DNA of 64,000 nt from Heligmosomoides polygyrus polygyrus (lineage: Eukaryota > Nematoda > Chromadorea > Rhabditida > Heligmosomidae), in the NCBI GenBank assembly GCA_947396885.1, contig OX377205.1:54482676-54546675 (forward strand), given 5' to 3'. The notes beneath the pieces are model-generated. The model searched no databases. It was not told where the DNA came from and worked only from the letters and a program-made list of their open reading frames with translations. Of the stretch, positions 34,267 through 45,693 are shown in pieces; positions within the stretch are counted from its first letter, which is position 1, and every line of letters starts with the position of its first letter. A program made the position numbers and the translations under genes.

Positions 34267-34875
34267 GTGGTGAGCCCGCCCTCAAGGATTCGGCAGAGAT
34301 GAAACATGTTTTCTTATTACCAGACGTTCAGCGGCCTAGAGACTGCCGAACATCCGAACATCTGGCTGCTTCGGCCCAAGTCCGAGAATAGAACAACCCG
34401 ATCGACTTCTTTTCTTCTTTAGGCCTTCTTACTTTCATTATAGTAAAGACTGATTCTACTGAATGGAATGGTATAGCTGGACTTGGTAGGCCAAGTCTTC
34501 AAAACCGCCCCTACGAAGCCTGTTCATCCTCTATCGCATACTCACGATTTATTCTACGAAGCATCCGTTCTCTACGTGGCGGGAGACAGATCCTGAGAGT
34601 TTCAGTCCGAAGTGCTTAATCTGCGGAAACATGCTCGTTGTTCGAAGCCTGTGAAACGTCTTCTGAAATTTCAACCATGCTGCGCAAAGTGAAGACTGGC
34701 CCCTTACTGATGATCTGCTTAAACATAAACAAACTCAGCCGATATCAGTGGCAAAAATAGATGATTGCAGCGCATGCTGATATTACGGTTAGTGTGTTGG
34801 CCTGCGTATGGTAACAGAATTTGTGCAAGTTTGCGTTGTTGTTACGACGCTGTTTTATAGGCAATAACTCGCCCG
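34267..34875. other. No recognised gene
   Basis: No domain, repeat or RNA was recognised here. Confidence 0.3.
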
Positions 34876-35829
34876 ATTACGAAGCTCATCGAAGTGTCGC
34901 GAGAGTACAAGCTGCTGCTATGCCTTAAGGCCCCCACAGAATTCTGCGACAACGTCGCTCGCCGCAGTGGTTAAGGATAGGGCAGGGACGCCGCCGGCGG
35001 CGAGCTCTGCGTCTCTGCCCTATGATGAAGGATAGGGCAGCGGCAACGCCGCAGAACTCTGGGGGCCTATTACGCTCATCGACCTGAAGAAGACATTCGA
35101 TTCCGTCGAAACTGAAGCGGTCATCGAGGCCCTGCATACTCAGGGTGTTCCTACTCAGTGCATCTGACTCCTTCGAGAGCTGTATAGTGGATTCACGACC
35201 AAAATCTCTCCATTCGTCGATGACGTGAAGAGAGGGGTTCGGCAAGGGGATACCATATCCCCGAAGCTTTTCAGCGCCACCCTCGAAAACGTCATGCGCG
35301 AACTAGAATGGGAAGACATGGGAGCGAAAGTCGACGGCCGGCAACTACATCATCTTCGCTTCGCTGACGACACCGTGACACACATAACACCGAGCATCAG
35401 CCAGGCGGAGCGAATGCTGGCCGACTCCGATCGACTTCGATCGGAGTGACACGACTCACGCAAGTGAGAGAAGGTCTCCGCAGTTCCGAGCTTCGCCGAC
35501 GCTCGAAGATCAGAGACGCTGTCGCGTGGGTCAGGTTGTCGAAAATTAGGTGGGCCGGCCACGTAATGCGCTTCGCAGACACCCGCTGGACAAGAGCCGT
35601 CACCGACTGGATTCCGCGGGATGTCAAGAGAACAGATGGACGCCAACCAACGCGTTGGTCGGACTTCTTCGTGAAAGCCCTAAACGACCGTTATGACGCT
35701 CTTCGTGTCCCTCGAGCGAGGAGGATCTATTGGAGCACTCTGGCACGCGACAGGGACGAATGGAGACGCTGCTGGCGCCCGCTCGAGCAAGTCGATGATA
35801 AACGGGACGACAGGTGATACAGGTGATAC
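34876..35829 (+). pseudogene. RTE-type retrotransposon, 5'-truncated and internally deleted
   Basis: The coding part starts in the reverse transcriptase (ITKLIEVSREYK) and is split at once by a MITE. It continues LIDLKKTFDSVETEAVIEAL (motif A), RGVRQGDTISPKLFSATLEN (motif B) and LRFADDTVTHI (motif C, altered after ADD). Compared with the copy at 50730-52085, about 110 codons are deleted near 35437, joining ADSDR to the TRLTQVREGL tail. The C-terminal part ([33 protein letters not shown]) is intact. It ends with caggtgatacaggtgatacagg, a short tandem tail typical of RTE elements. Confidence 0.9.
34928..35069. mobile_element. 142-bp MITE with TTA target duplication
   Basis: Inverted ends aggcccccacagaattctgc and, reverse complemented, taggcccccagagttctgcg enclose a second palindrome (tagggcag...ctgccctat). 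The flanks are TTA at 34925-34927 and 35070-35072. Removing the element plus one TTA rejoins the RTE frame exactly at the codons seen in the uninterrupted copy at 49.5-53 kb. A TTA duplication points to the PIF/Harbinger group. Confidence 0.88.
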
Positions 35830-35974
35830 AGGAACTCACCTGATTCTTGCAGCCATTCTCACCACCTCTCCATCCCACCCCGCCGATGGCCTTCTGACCT
35901 TCGTGCTGGCAAAGGAACGGGATGAGAGCCAAGCACGTGCAAGCTCGTTGCACAAAGACCTTAAAAGGTCTTCT

Positions 35975-36810
35975 GAAAATGCGGCACATGCTGCGCAGTT
36001 TGATCTGTGGCACATCGTCTGGATCTCGACGCACGTTGTGCGACGTCTGTGCCACGTCTACTGAATCCGGACGCATGTTGCATAACGTCTGCGGCACATT
36101 TGCTGAGTCCCGACGCACGTGTCACGACGTTGCCACGAAGACTATGACACATCTTCTACACCCGTCCGCACGACTTCTTTGACACCATTCTAAGAAACCC
36201 GACACATGGTGGACGATAATGAGAGAAAACACTTTCCCGCTTTACTGGTCTCCCTTACGGCCCCCTTTATTGGTTCTCTTTACTCTTCTGAATCCGTACG
36301 CACTTGGGGGACGTCTTCGGCAGGTCTCCTGAATCCCGACGGTTGTTGGACGAGGTCTTCGGCACACATTCCAAATCTCGACGTTCGCACATGATCTCCA
36401 CTCATATCCGGACAGTTGCGAGCTCGATATATTGTAAACATAGGAGATCTGTTGCCAGGGTTATTCGCCAGCAGTCGTCTGTGGTTAAGCTCAAAGAAAG
36501 AGCGGCTGGACGTTGTCGTGCTGAAGACATTCCTTGGCTTTGGTCCACTCTCTCCGTGACGGACAAGTGACCCGGGAATTAAGCGAATTATGTATCGTAA
36601 GATCATTGGAGGATGGAGATTCCTCCTATAGTATTCGCTCTTGCCTTTTCGGCGTACCGTTGAGACGGTTCCCTTGATAATGGTCCCTTCTTTACTGGCC
36701 CTCATTACTCTTCTTAACTCATATCGATAACGCTTCCAACACGTTTTCTGCATCCCGGCGCACATGGGACGGCACGTCTTCTGAAGCCCCACGTTGGACG
36801 ACGTTTTGGC
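35975..36810 (+). repeat. 42-bp minisatellite, interrupted
   Basis: The unit starts ctgaatcccgacgcacg and runs through acgtctgcggcaca. Clear starts are at 36019, 36061 and 36103 (period 42), with further units at about 36290-36400 and 36745-36810. Because 42 is divisible by three, several frames remain open. The minus-strand frame repeats RRDSxDVAQTSHN-like blocks. I do not call this a gene. Confidence 0.7.
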
Positions 36811-37948
36811 TAAGGCGAAAAATCTTGCCGTCCTTATTGTGCAGCTTATTTGAATATTCGGTTTATTCGAGTATTCGTTTATTCGGAAATTCGAGCAACC
36901 GAAAAATGGGGTTAATTGACTGTACGGAAATTCGAGAAATTTTAGGAAATGCACAAATATAGAATTTACAATAGGATTTCTCTTTATCTGCTCTTCAAAA
37001 CTAGCCGTAATGGTTTCTGGGAGGATATGAGTTGTCCATGGATAAACGGCCTTTGAGACGAAGTGTATTGAGACACTGGTTTTATATCATTTACGTTATA
37101 ATTCTAAAATGGTCGAGATTGCTGCTTAAATTGGAGATTCAACAAATCCTATCCTAAAAGTCCTTAAATTCTAAAAGACGTCGAAACTGCCACGGTGGCA
37201 CTCTATTGTGTAGCGCTTACACGATCTGGCAATTGAAACGCGATAATAAACTTGTAACAAAACGCGCCCCAAAGACCATCATCTTCGAGTTTAAATTACT
37301 TTAAGAATACTTTGCTGTGGAGAAATTTCCGCAGTTCGACATCTACATATAGGCTAATTTCTGTGCAATATAATTTCATGTTTTCTGACTAACTTTGGCC
37401 ATTTTCCCAGAAAACAGAAAAAACTGTCGGAAATGGCCAGAAAACCAGAAAACAGATAATCCGCCCATCCCTGCTGTCAATGTGGTGCGTGGAACATTCG
37501 GAGGGGACACCGGCAGCTCTCTGCACACGGATCGAGTTCTTCGTTCGTGTCCGCCCAAGCCTGCCATTACCCGGGTCGCTGAATTTGCACCAGGTTTCTC
37601 TGTGGGTGCCCACCGTGAGTCGTTGTAAATCCACAATCGAATAATCTCCACGATATGACGTGGGAGTAGAGTGCGCGACGGATTTCGAAAACGGATTGAG
37701 TAATTCCGGGACCGTGCTCTCAGTTTTTATGGAGCAGGGCCCTCATCAAACAAAAGCTTAACCACAACACTCTTTCACTCTCGTTAACACTTTCTATCAT
37801 AATTAAGCATGCGCTCTACAAATGTGTCGGTAATGTAGGCCCGTTGGTTGCTCTGACAGTGTCACTAGCTTTGACGACTTCGAGACGAAGTGTTTTTAAC
37901 CGACGTTCATCTTTCAACTGTCTCAACTCTCAGTGAACTATTTTGCTA
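36811..37948. other. No recognised gene; possible upstream region of the DUF19-type gene
   Basis: A signal-peptide exon for the gene that begins at 37949 would be expected here, but I could not find one with confidence. Confidence 0.3.
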
Positions 37949-40524
37949 GGAACCTCGTATGGACAAGTGCCGTCAGCTCCGACATGTGACAACTACATGA
38001 CTTGCCAGAGTAACCTCAATGCAGCGCTCAATCTTACAAATCCACAGCCGTGGTTCTACCCGGAGGAGTTCAGGAGCAAGGTAGTTGAGTGCTGGTTAAC
38101 TTCGGAGAGTTTGGTACTCAATTGTGGGCGTGTTTCAGGTGGAGCAGTTTTATCAGAAGCAAGGAGCGCAAGGGTTAAGGACTGTGTGCAAGTGAGTCAC
38201 TTGCGTTCGAATTCTTTGCTGAAACCTATTGCTTCACCATGGGTAGTTCAGTGCAAGAAATGCATGCCTGCATAGCGTAGGCGTCCAGGAGGAGCCGCCG
38301 CTGACCTCTCTGATGCAGGAAAGTTTTGCCGCGTTGCTTAAGCGGTTGCAGCAAATGTTCCTGAGCGAAATTGTAAAGCTCCACGAAGGCGCCAGGTTTT
38401 CAGCAGCAGGATTTCCATGAAATGCCAACTCTCCACTTGTAGCTAGCTGCCTCACTCCCTCCGCGAGCCCTTCGACGGCATTCAAAATGGAACCTCTTGG
38501 CTTGAAGGTCACGTGGGGCAGGGAGTCCGCTAGGTCGCTACGTTGTAAATTTGCTGAAATGTCATGCTTCTTCGTCCTTTCACGCTTATATAAGCCATTC
38601 TGTAGGATTCTGCCCGTTTCTTCATTCATTTTTTCTAAACCTGAAACAGCGTCAGTGAATCGCTGCTGGATCTGATCTCGCTTACGGCTGCTTCGCATTG
38701 TAAATTGGGATTAGTTGAAGTGCTCTGTTTTTATAAAACATTCAAGATCATTGGAGTCTTCATCCTCTGATTCATTTTTGAAGAAATTGGTTCCTTTGAC
38801 AAAGAATGGAAGAAAATTATATAAATACGACCAGTGAGAGAAGGCATCACAAAAATTTGTTTTATTAAGTGATACCACAGGCACCAAGCAAGACTGCTTT
38901 TCAAATTTCTTTGCTTCCCAAGCTAGTGCTCTCATTTTTTGATCGTTTTTCAGATCGTCTTCTTCTCAATTGTGAAACACGAAGTTGTCCAATATTTATT
39001 GACAACGTTTCGGGCCTTAAGCCCTTCTTCAGGTCTAGGTTTGTCAGATCATTGAAATGCTCGAAGTGGTCTGCAAGATATTGGCAAACCCTCCAGTAGA
39101 GTGTTCTATGTACACACCAGATGAGGAACGTCTTCAAGGTTTTTCTCTGTGGATTATGTTCCCGAACTAACGAGAAGCAGTCTGGTTCCCATGATATCTT
39201 ACCTGGGAAGAACGAAGGTTTTAAGAAGGGATCTGGCCTGATTAGCTGCTCACATGCGGTTTAGAACGATTCATTTTTCGCCAGATTAGTCGTAAACGTG
39301 CGAATATTTACAATGGGCCTTTTCGTGGTTCTTCAGCCATAGCGCCATTGGTGCTTGCGTTATTAGGAGAGTGATTTGAGAAATTTCCGCTCCCTATTCA
39401 TTGACGCAGAGATGGTGTCGCAAAATTGTCAAATCATCGAATTAGGTCAATTCTTACGTGGCGAGAGACGATCTCCGCGCTAATTAGATTGTACTTTTCA
39501 AGGAGGTAGCAAAAGCTTTGGTGAGAAGCGAATAGGGGGACTCGCGGCGGATCCTTTGTCCAATGCGGCTTTTCCCGAATTGTTCGAGCTATGCTGCCTC
39601 GAAACCGAAACTGGTGCTGGCTCTCTAAAGGCAAGGGTGAATGTTGGAGTGTTGTAGTCGGCGGCTTTTCAGGGCGTTCCGTCAGTTCAAGGGCTGCATG
39701 GGCTCAGAGTACTCGGCGTGCATGACGCCGTCATACTTCGTCACTGCCTCTGTCTCAATCTACCAATCCTACCAGTTCGTCAGCACCTTCAATCAGATGC
39801 ACTACACCTGCGGAGGGGGGATGCAAAGTGAGTTTGTCAGAAGCCTCAAGAGTTTTTGCCCTCCCGGAGCGCCTATAAACGAGGATCTTGCAGTTTACCT
39901 GAACAACGACGCGTGCATGTCTCAGGCTTGGGATGGAGCTAGCGGTGAGCAGTTGAATGCTTGCCGATTCAAATTTGAACAGGGCAGCGACAAGGCGACC
40001 AGCAGTCAGGATGCGTGCTAGTGAGTGTTTGCTAACTTCTTATCTGGCGAAAGTGTCATGTTCAAAGTATGGGTTGAGCCGAAACTGCTGCTCCCAGTTG
40101 TTAGTCAAATTCGAATTAGACACCTTCACTGATAGCAGACACGAGCTTTTGTGTGGTATCAGTTCGGCAAAATGAACTCGTTTTCGATCTGCAGATTGCG
40201 GCGGCCCGCAACATGTGAGAATTTTGTTTTTTAATTAAATGTGACACTAATTAGCCGATTCGACATAATGCAGGGCTTGAAAGGACAAGGCACGATTTGA
40301 CTTTCCAACGCCCTCATTCATGGCACACCTAATCGAGGTAGTACGACTAGCTCAATGGACTAACAAGCCGAAATATTGTTCCGAGATGTAAGCTAGCAGA
40401 ACCGATTCCAACACGCAGTAGCTGGTCAGTATCAGCGGTACTTCGGCACCGCTGTAATAAAACGAGTTCTGTTAATGCTCCTTCTGCAAAGGTGGTTATC
40501 CCAATTCAGCAACGCTTATGCCCT

Positions 40525-40566
<42 letters not shown>

Positions 40567-43500
40567 GAGGTTTTTTTGTCTGATCGTAAGTCCGGAGAAT
40601 TTCGTAAACTTTGCGGGCCCGATGGTTTAATCGCCCAAGTTTGAGGCATGATCTCGACTTCTCGCTCCGAAAGGAGCGCCGGGAGGTGAGGAGTCGTCGC
40701 AGCCGAGAAGGACACATGAGGCGTCACGAAAGAGGTCTGCGCCGCGCTACTGTTCGCGCACGTGTTGGGTGGCTACTGCCTCGATATGGCTCCGTTGAAG
40801 GCTGCTGTCGTTGCTACCTTTCAATGAGTGGACATGCAATATCCTGCAGTGCTGCTCATTCCTGTTGGTGCTAGCTACGCTGTGTTCGGGGATAACCGTT
40901 TGACGGGTACGACGCTTCCGCCTTCACTTTTATGGGAATAGTTCCAGCTGCGTTCATCCATACTGCCGCTGTTGGCTAACATCTATACCACCGTCTAGTT
41001 GCGCCGGTACAACGGCCGTCTGAGCTTTCACTCTTTTTCTTTTCGAGATCGCCTTAAGTTGATGTCAATGTTGTGATGAGTATTTGCGGCCCTACCCTAG
41101 TGCTCGTCACTCTCATGTTATCCTACCATAGCAGAAGCTAAAAACACATCCCCACTTTGGTGGTTGATGGAAGTGGCATCTACATTATCGATCAAACAGA
41201 AGCTGCGGTGAATGTTGGAGTGCATGGCGCGATCTAGCCTTTAATGCGCCGTATGCTTGCTTCTTCGCTGTGGGCTATAAGTAAGATACGCCTCTTCGAG
41301 GTTCGTTGGGTTGAGCGCATCAGTTTCTCCCGCCCACCCATGTTTCCTACCTCTCGCATTGACACTCTTCATCGCATGGCGCGATCTCGTCTTGTAATGT
41401 GCTCTACGCTTGCTTCTTAACTCTGGGCTGTCTTTATTGAAACGACTATTTTCCATTTTCACTTTTTTCAAACTTGACACTATTCTAAACTAGCCTCACT
41501 CTGATAGCAGAACTTAGCAGCGTGCAGGTGAATCAATATTTAATGGAGTTATGCATTATTCGTGAAATCATTTATAGCATTTCTACACGAGTATGACAAC
41601 AATTCATAATGCTGTTGTGTGACGGAGCGGGGACAATTGTTGGAAGATTGAGCAGTATCAAATATTAAGATCAGATCGAGACCAGCTTTATGTACGAAGC
41701 ATACGCAATGGATTATGAATAGAGATAGAGATTTATAGCCCACGCGAAGAAAGAATACACGTACCACAAATAATTACTGTTTTCACATAGCGTCACTTAA
41801 TCTTCATCCCAATTTAAAAGACCATTTCTCCTCCTTCTCCCTTTCACCTTGCTATAATCACATTTTATACGTGACCCCTTTTCAACGCCGTTTCGCTCCA
41901 TCTACAACCATCGAACCTCAACTGCGAAACGTGCGTTCCACCTCCGCCGTTGCATTTCTGTTTCTCATCTCCCTTTTTCGCACAATTCCTACTCTTCTAC
42001 TTACCTCCTTTCACGTCTACCTTCTGTTCTTCTCCTCCACATACCCTCACCATCCACAGCCTCTCAGCGCAACCATCCGCGATGCCATCAGTGGTCACCG
42101 TTTCCATTACATTTGCCTCGTGTGGTCCACGTAGTCGACGCCGATAGAGCCGGCTAGCGTGGTGTTTCCCGCACACTCCAGTGTCGGCGACCGACGCTGG
42201 TAAGTTATATAGGGTGGCCCAAACGTCCTGCAACAAAAACTTACTTGTATAAAAAGGCTAGAAATGCACCAAATTTCATGCAATTTTATACTTTATTTGA
42301 ACACACTGTGTGGACTATGGTGGAGCAGTATTATTCATAACGGGCCATTCCTGGTGTGATAAAAGCCTTTAGATCGTATGGGAAGCTCTGTAATATGGGA
42401 AGCTCTTAAGCCCGCGTCGGAGCGCTTCTTACGGAATTTTATTCCTCATTTGTTACAAAGAAGATGCTGCGCAATAAATTTTCTACGCTACATAACGCAG
42501 AACTTTTCCTCTAAAATGGTAATTGAAGAAAGACTAAAAATATGAAATTGCAGGAATTCCACAGCTAGTCTTTTGCAGGTGCGATGTTCGACAGATGGAC
42601 GAGGAACCACTAAAGCGTCCATTTCTTCTCGATATTAGAATCATCGCTTCACTGTAATGTGCATTTCGCCTTTAAACAACGCGATTGAACTCAGAAAATA
42701 TGGTGTTATCTTTTTGTGCCCATCGAGCAAGCATTTTTACTGATTTTCACTTTTTTACACAAAAACCCGTGTAAGACGAACAACTGCCATGCGTAGCCAT
42801 TGTTTGCATGTCATCGTATTCCCCAGAGCTAGTATTAAGTGCACTGCTATTTTGACCTTTCTGGGATCGCTAAGCTACGAGAAAATTTTTCTCAAGCTAA
42901 TCGATGGCTGAATACCCAGCCTGAGCGTGGCGGGTTACAGAGCTACCCATACCATCTGAAGGCTTTTATCACACCAGGAGCGGCCCGTTATGAATAATAC
43001 TACTACACCATAATCAACACAGTGTGGGCAAATGCAGTTCAAAATTGTACGAAATTTGGTGCACTTCTAGCCTTTTTACAATTAAGATTTTGTTGCATGG
43101 CTTATGGGCCACCTTGTAGTTTATTTATTTATTTTATTTATAACTGCACCTTAGTGCTCTCATAAAGCATGGAAGTAAAAACAAAGCAATCCTGCACAAC
43201 ACTGGCAACCTCACGAGGAAACAACAATGTAAAACAAGCATAGTATCACAATGTCCTGTAATTTCGTTAATTTTGAGCGTTTTGCAGCACTCAGAAGCTC
43301 AGAGAAAGGGAGCCCGCCTAAGAATGGCAATACATGAGAATGACAGCAATAAGTAATTTAATTTAATATAGTTTGCGCAATTAACTTGATCGTGGTATAA
43401 CGGTGCAGGTGTCGGTTAGGCACTCAGTATGGCCATGGTGTGATTCCGGTTGGATGAGAAAAACCAGCATATAAGAAGGAAGCACTTAGGAGCTCGGTCT

Positions 43501-45527
43501 TAAATCCGGTCATACCTAGGCCTTCATTACGCTTCCATTCGATACTGCTTCCATAGGAACTGAGTTGGCCTGACCGTCTAGCAATAGAACATGTTTGAAG
43601 GTAAAGACTCATATGATATAAGTGTAAGGAAAGATATTATGAAGAAGTGACTAAAGAGTGAAAGTTGTTACAGGGTGTTTTGTTGCGATCAAAACTCTTG
43701 CGCCAGGCGGACTCGAACCCGCATCTTCTGCTTTCCGGGCAGCGATGTTCGCCTCACACCACCGGCGCTGCTTGACCGCACGTAACATCCGCGATATCCT
43801 CGAGGTCTGTCAGCACCCACCCGTGATACGGGATGGGCCGGCCGCTGATATCAGCATGGAACCGGTAAAGCAGAAGACCTTACTAGTAACAATGCTTCAA
43901 CACATTTGCTTAAGCCTGGAGCGGCTGGTAGAGAGGCTATATGTTGTTACAGGATGTTTTGTTGCGATCAAAACTCTTGCGCCAGGCGGGACTCGAACCC
44001 GCATCTTCTGCTTTCCGGGCAGCGAAAGAGTGAAAGTATTTGGGGTCCTAATAAGCTCCTCCGTACATAAGCTCTGAATAGCTGCTAACCGACTAAGGAA
44101 GCGGGTCAGAAAGGGTGTAAAACGAGCATAATATCACGATTAAACATGTGAAAAAGAAGAAACACGAGAAAAACATCAGTTCAGAAAAAAATCATCAACT
44201 CTTGGACCATCGTAGTTCTGGACAGCCGTTAACATCAGTAAAAAAATTGTAGAGCAGGCACGATGACTCAGTTCTTGGACACAAATTGGTCCGCAAGCAT
44301 TGTACCATTATTGCGCAGGGGAGGACCCACAAGACAAAATACACGTCCGCACTCAGGTGTCCTGCAAAGGCCACCAGAAAACAATCAGCTCCGTAATCCA
44401 AGGATTCTTAAAAAATCTATCTATTTTAATTGACTCTTAAAAATGGCAACGGTAGATGCTTCTAAGACATAAGCTGGAAGTTTCGTAGCCAAACTGTCCC
44501 ACGAGAGGGAACAATATTAGCACTGTTACAAAGAAATTTGTTTCCAAAGAAATTTAAACTTAAGTGAAAATATGCTGGTACGATTTCTGCATGGCCTAAA
44601 TGTCCAATATTCACTAGCTTTCAAGATTAGCTCCCTCTTGAGCAGCTTGAGACAGGAGAACAAATCACTAAAAAACGTCTGTACCTCAGAGATTTATGGT
44701 GATTATGGATTCCAAACCTGTTGGTTAGTATTTTGAAAAGCAAAAACCTTTGAGCAGTCTACGGAAAGTGCCAGAGTTGAACAATTTTCGAGCTAGAACG
44801 GCCTATACAGCGTGTGTTGAAGAACACCGCTCAAAGGACCCTAAAACTGCGGTTTGAGAAGAACTACTACCACGTGGACGTATAATACGTTCCAAGCAAC
44901 ATGAGCGGATAAAATCCCGGGTATAGTGAATCTCTTTTGATTCTCACAAGAAAACGCTGGAATGAACCTAATGTTTTTGATTTTCCTCGTAAAGCTGCTC
45001 TGTGCTGGCTTCTCGATTACCAATGAAACAGCCACTATCATTGCACCACTGAGGTAGTGGGACGACATCTTCAAAGAGTAATCACACTGTCGAGGTGTAG
45101 CTACCAAACATAGGTAAGGAAGAATCTCCAATGAGCATTCAAGGAGTTACTGCTTAAATCACCATATCCACTACCCGTGCTCTCGGTTTTAGCACACATC
45201 GCTTGAGGGTTCTTTATCCTCGATTAGCTATATAGATTCTGCAGCCAAATACACACAACGAGTCCAGTTTATGCAGCATGGCCAATACATACACGGCGTG
45301 CTTCGAGCAGCAGTTCAAGGAGGCATGTGGACTGACTTCTCGCGACTCGCAGTTCTGGGGCTGTGAATACGCCCGAGTGAACGTGTTCACTCGATTTCCA
45401 CAGTGCGAAGTCAGCTGTGTCTGTGAGTTCCTCGTCTCGTTCCCTAATCTTCTGTTGTGAGAATGTGTATGCATCACCATCACCAAGCACCGTTTCAGTG
45501 CCGTACGCTGGGGGAAACATTGGGTGA
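37949..45527 (+). CDS. Spliced cysteine-rich protein, T20D4.11/DUF19-like (partial, 5' exon missing)
   Basis: Five plus-strand exons fit one frame: 37949-38080, 38139-38191, 39673-40020, 45277-45422 and 45499-45527. Acceptors are tttgctag, tgtttcag, cttttcag, ttatgcag and gtttcag. Donors are gtagtt, gtgagtc, gtgagtg and gtgagtt. Phases match at every junction. The predicted product is about 235 residues, with cysteine motifs TCDNYMTCQS, GLRTVCKAFRQF (across a splice), KGCMGSEYSACMTP, YTCGGG, FCPPG, DACMSQAW, NACRFK, TACFEQQF, EACGL, GCEYA and QCEVSC. This spacing, with tryptophans and an FYQ..GAQGL segment, resembles nematode T20D4.11/DUF19 proteins, a secreted family of unknown role. No signal peptide exon was found. 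The last exon (LPYAGGNIG, stop) is less certain, because reading through at 45423 is possible. Confidence 0.75.
38234..38698 (-). other. Open frame of possible Penelope-like origin
   Basis: A 154-codon minus frame begins MRSSRKRDQIQQRFTDAVSG and continues with LEKMNEETGRILQNGLYK, then DSLPHVTFKPRGSILNAVEG. The first 90 residues look like a helical, coiled-coil-rich leader. It lies about 300 bases downstream, on the same strand, of the hammerhead-like motif at 39001-39036, the arrangement expected for a Penelope-like element's 5' repeat and first frame. No reverse transcriptase or GIY-YIG domain is present, so the assignment is inference. Confidence 0.35.
39001..39036 (-). ncRNA. Hammerhead ribozyme-like motif, Penelope-type (second)
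   Basis: On the minus strand, gac ctgaaga is followed by the stem gggc-ttaa-ggccc-like hairpin, gaaa, then cgttgtc. The short stem after gaaa and the terminal gtc fit a minimal hammerhead, and the flanking gac and gtc can pair. It lies inside the second intron of the host gene, in antisense orientation. Confidence 0.6.
40527..40563. repeat. (TA)n microsatellite
   Basis: About eighteen uninterrupted TA units, within the large intron. Confidence 0.97.
41218..41435 (+). repeat. 155-bp direct repeat
   Basis: The block gcatggcgcgatct.g.ctt, followed by cgcttgcttctt and ctgggct, appears near 41222 and again near 41377. Confidence 0.65.
42210..43116. mobile_element. Mariner-like non-autonomous element, 907 bp
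   Basis: Inverted ends of about 190 bases start taRggtggccca and share aaaggctagaa.tgcaccaaa and ttattcataacgggcc. TA dinucleotides flank both ends (42208-42209 and 43117-43118). The middle has no long frame, so no transposase. TA sites and end structure suggest Tc1/mariner. Confidence 0.78.
43119..43145 (-). repeat. (AAAT)n tail of a retroelement
   Basis: A short tttattta run directly follows the mariner-like right end. The adjoining sequence (43145-43260) resembles the 3' tails of CR1-type elements elsewhere in the window. Confidence 0.5.
43668..43770 (-). repeat. tRNA-derived repeat, copy 1
   Basis: On the minus strand, gcgccggtggtgtgaggcga carries an A-box-like motif and gatgcgggttcgagtccgcc a good B box. 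The ends gcgcc and ggcgc can pair as an acceptor stem. The body is about 69 bases, slightly short for a tRNA. The 3' extension aagagttttgatcgcaacaa is shared with the second copy, which favours a SINE over a working tRNA. Confidence 0.6.
43941..44030 (-). repeat. tRNA-derived repeat, copy 2 (truncated)
   Basis: It repeats the T-arm half (gatgcgggttcgagtcccgc, with the base missing in copy 1) and the same downstream tail. The A-box half is lost. Confidence 0.6.
44431..44880 (-). pseudogene. CR1-like reverse transcriptase, decayed 3' fragment
   Basis: The last minus-strand frame reads DSLATKLPAYVLEASTVAIF and KSQLK before a stop at about 44431, the usual CR1 C-terminal shape. Upstream pieces such as LLFKILTNRF are scattered over other frames. 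Heavily mutated. Confidence 0.5.
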
Positions 45528-45693
45528 AGGCAGCGATGGGACGTATCGCGACGAATCTGACGTCTCTTGCTACTGACCTTTACATCCTGCCCCACCTCAC
45601 TTTGTCGATGTCTCCTCTTGTCAGTGCTTTTTCTTTTCTAAAGAGACTTGCGGTCTTGATACGTCACCACCTGTGATCTGTGTCATAGATAAA

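Larger units (their letters stand above)
38192..39672 (+). other. Intron of the DUF19-type gene containing Penelope-like debris
   Basis: The donor is gtgagtcac and the acceptor cggcttttcag. It holds a hammerhead-like motif and a possible retroelement frame on the minus strand. Confidence 0.65.
40021..45276 (+). other. 5.3-kb intron of the DUF19-type gene
   Basis: The exon before ends in TA and the exon after begins with C, restoring a tyrosine codon. The donor is gtgagtg and the acceptor ttatgcag. Inside are a TA microsatellite, a 155-bp direct repeat, a mariner-like element, two tRNA-derived repeats and a decayed CR1 tail. No other gene was recognised within it. Confidence 0.65.

Noticed and set aside
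34876..35829. Active RTE copy
   Set aside because: It is 5'-truncated, split by a MITE, missing about 110 codons and altered after the catalytic ADD box.
35624..36118. 164-codon minus-strand frame
   Set aside because: Starts antisense to the RTE tail and continues through the 42-bp minisatellite.
39638..39653. gtgaatgttggagtg shared with 41210
   Set aside because: A single 15-16 base match with unrelated flanks; too short to call a repeat family.
39829..39844. gtgagtttgtcag inside the large DUF19 exon as an intron start
   Set aside because: The next acceptor is far too close, and the continuing frame keeps the cysteine pattern, so the exon runs on to 40020.
43700..43768. Functional tRNA gene
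   Set aside because: Short body, imperfect arms and a 3' extension shared with a second truncated copy favour a SINE.
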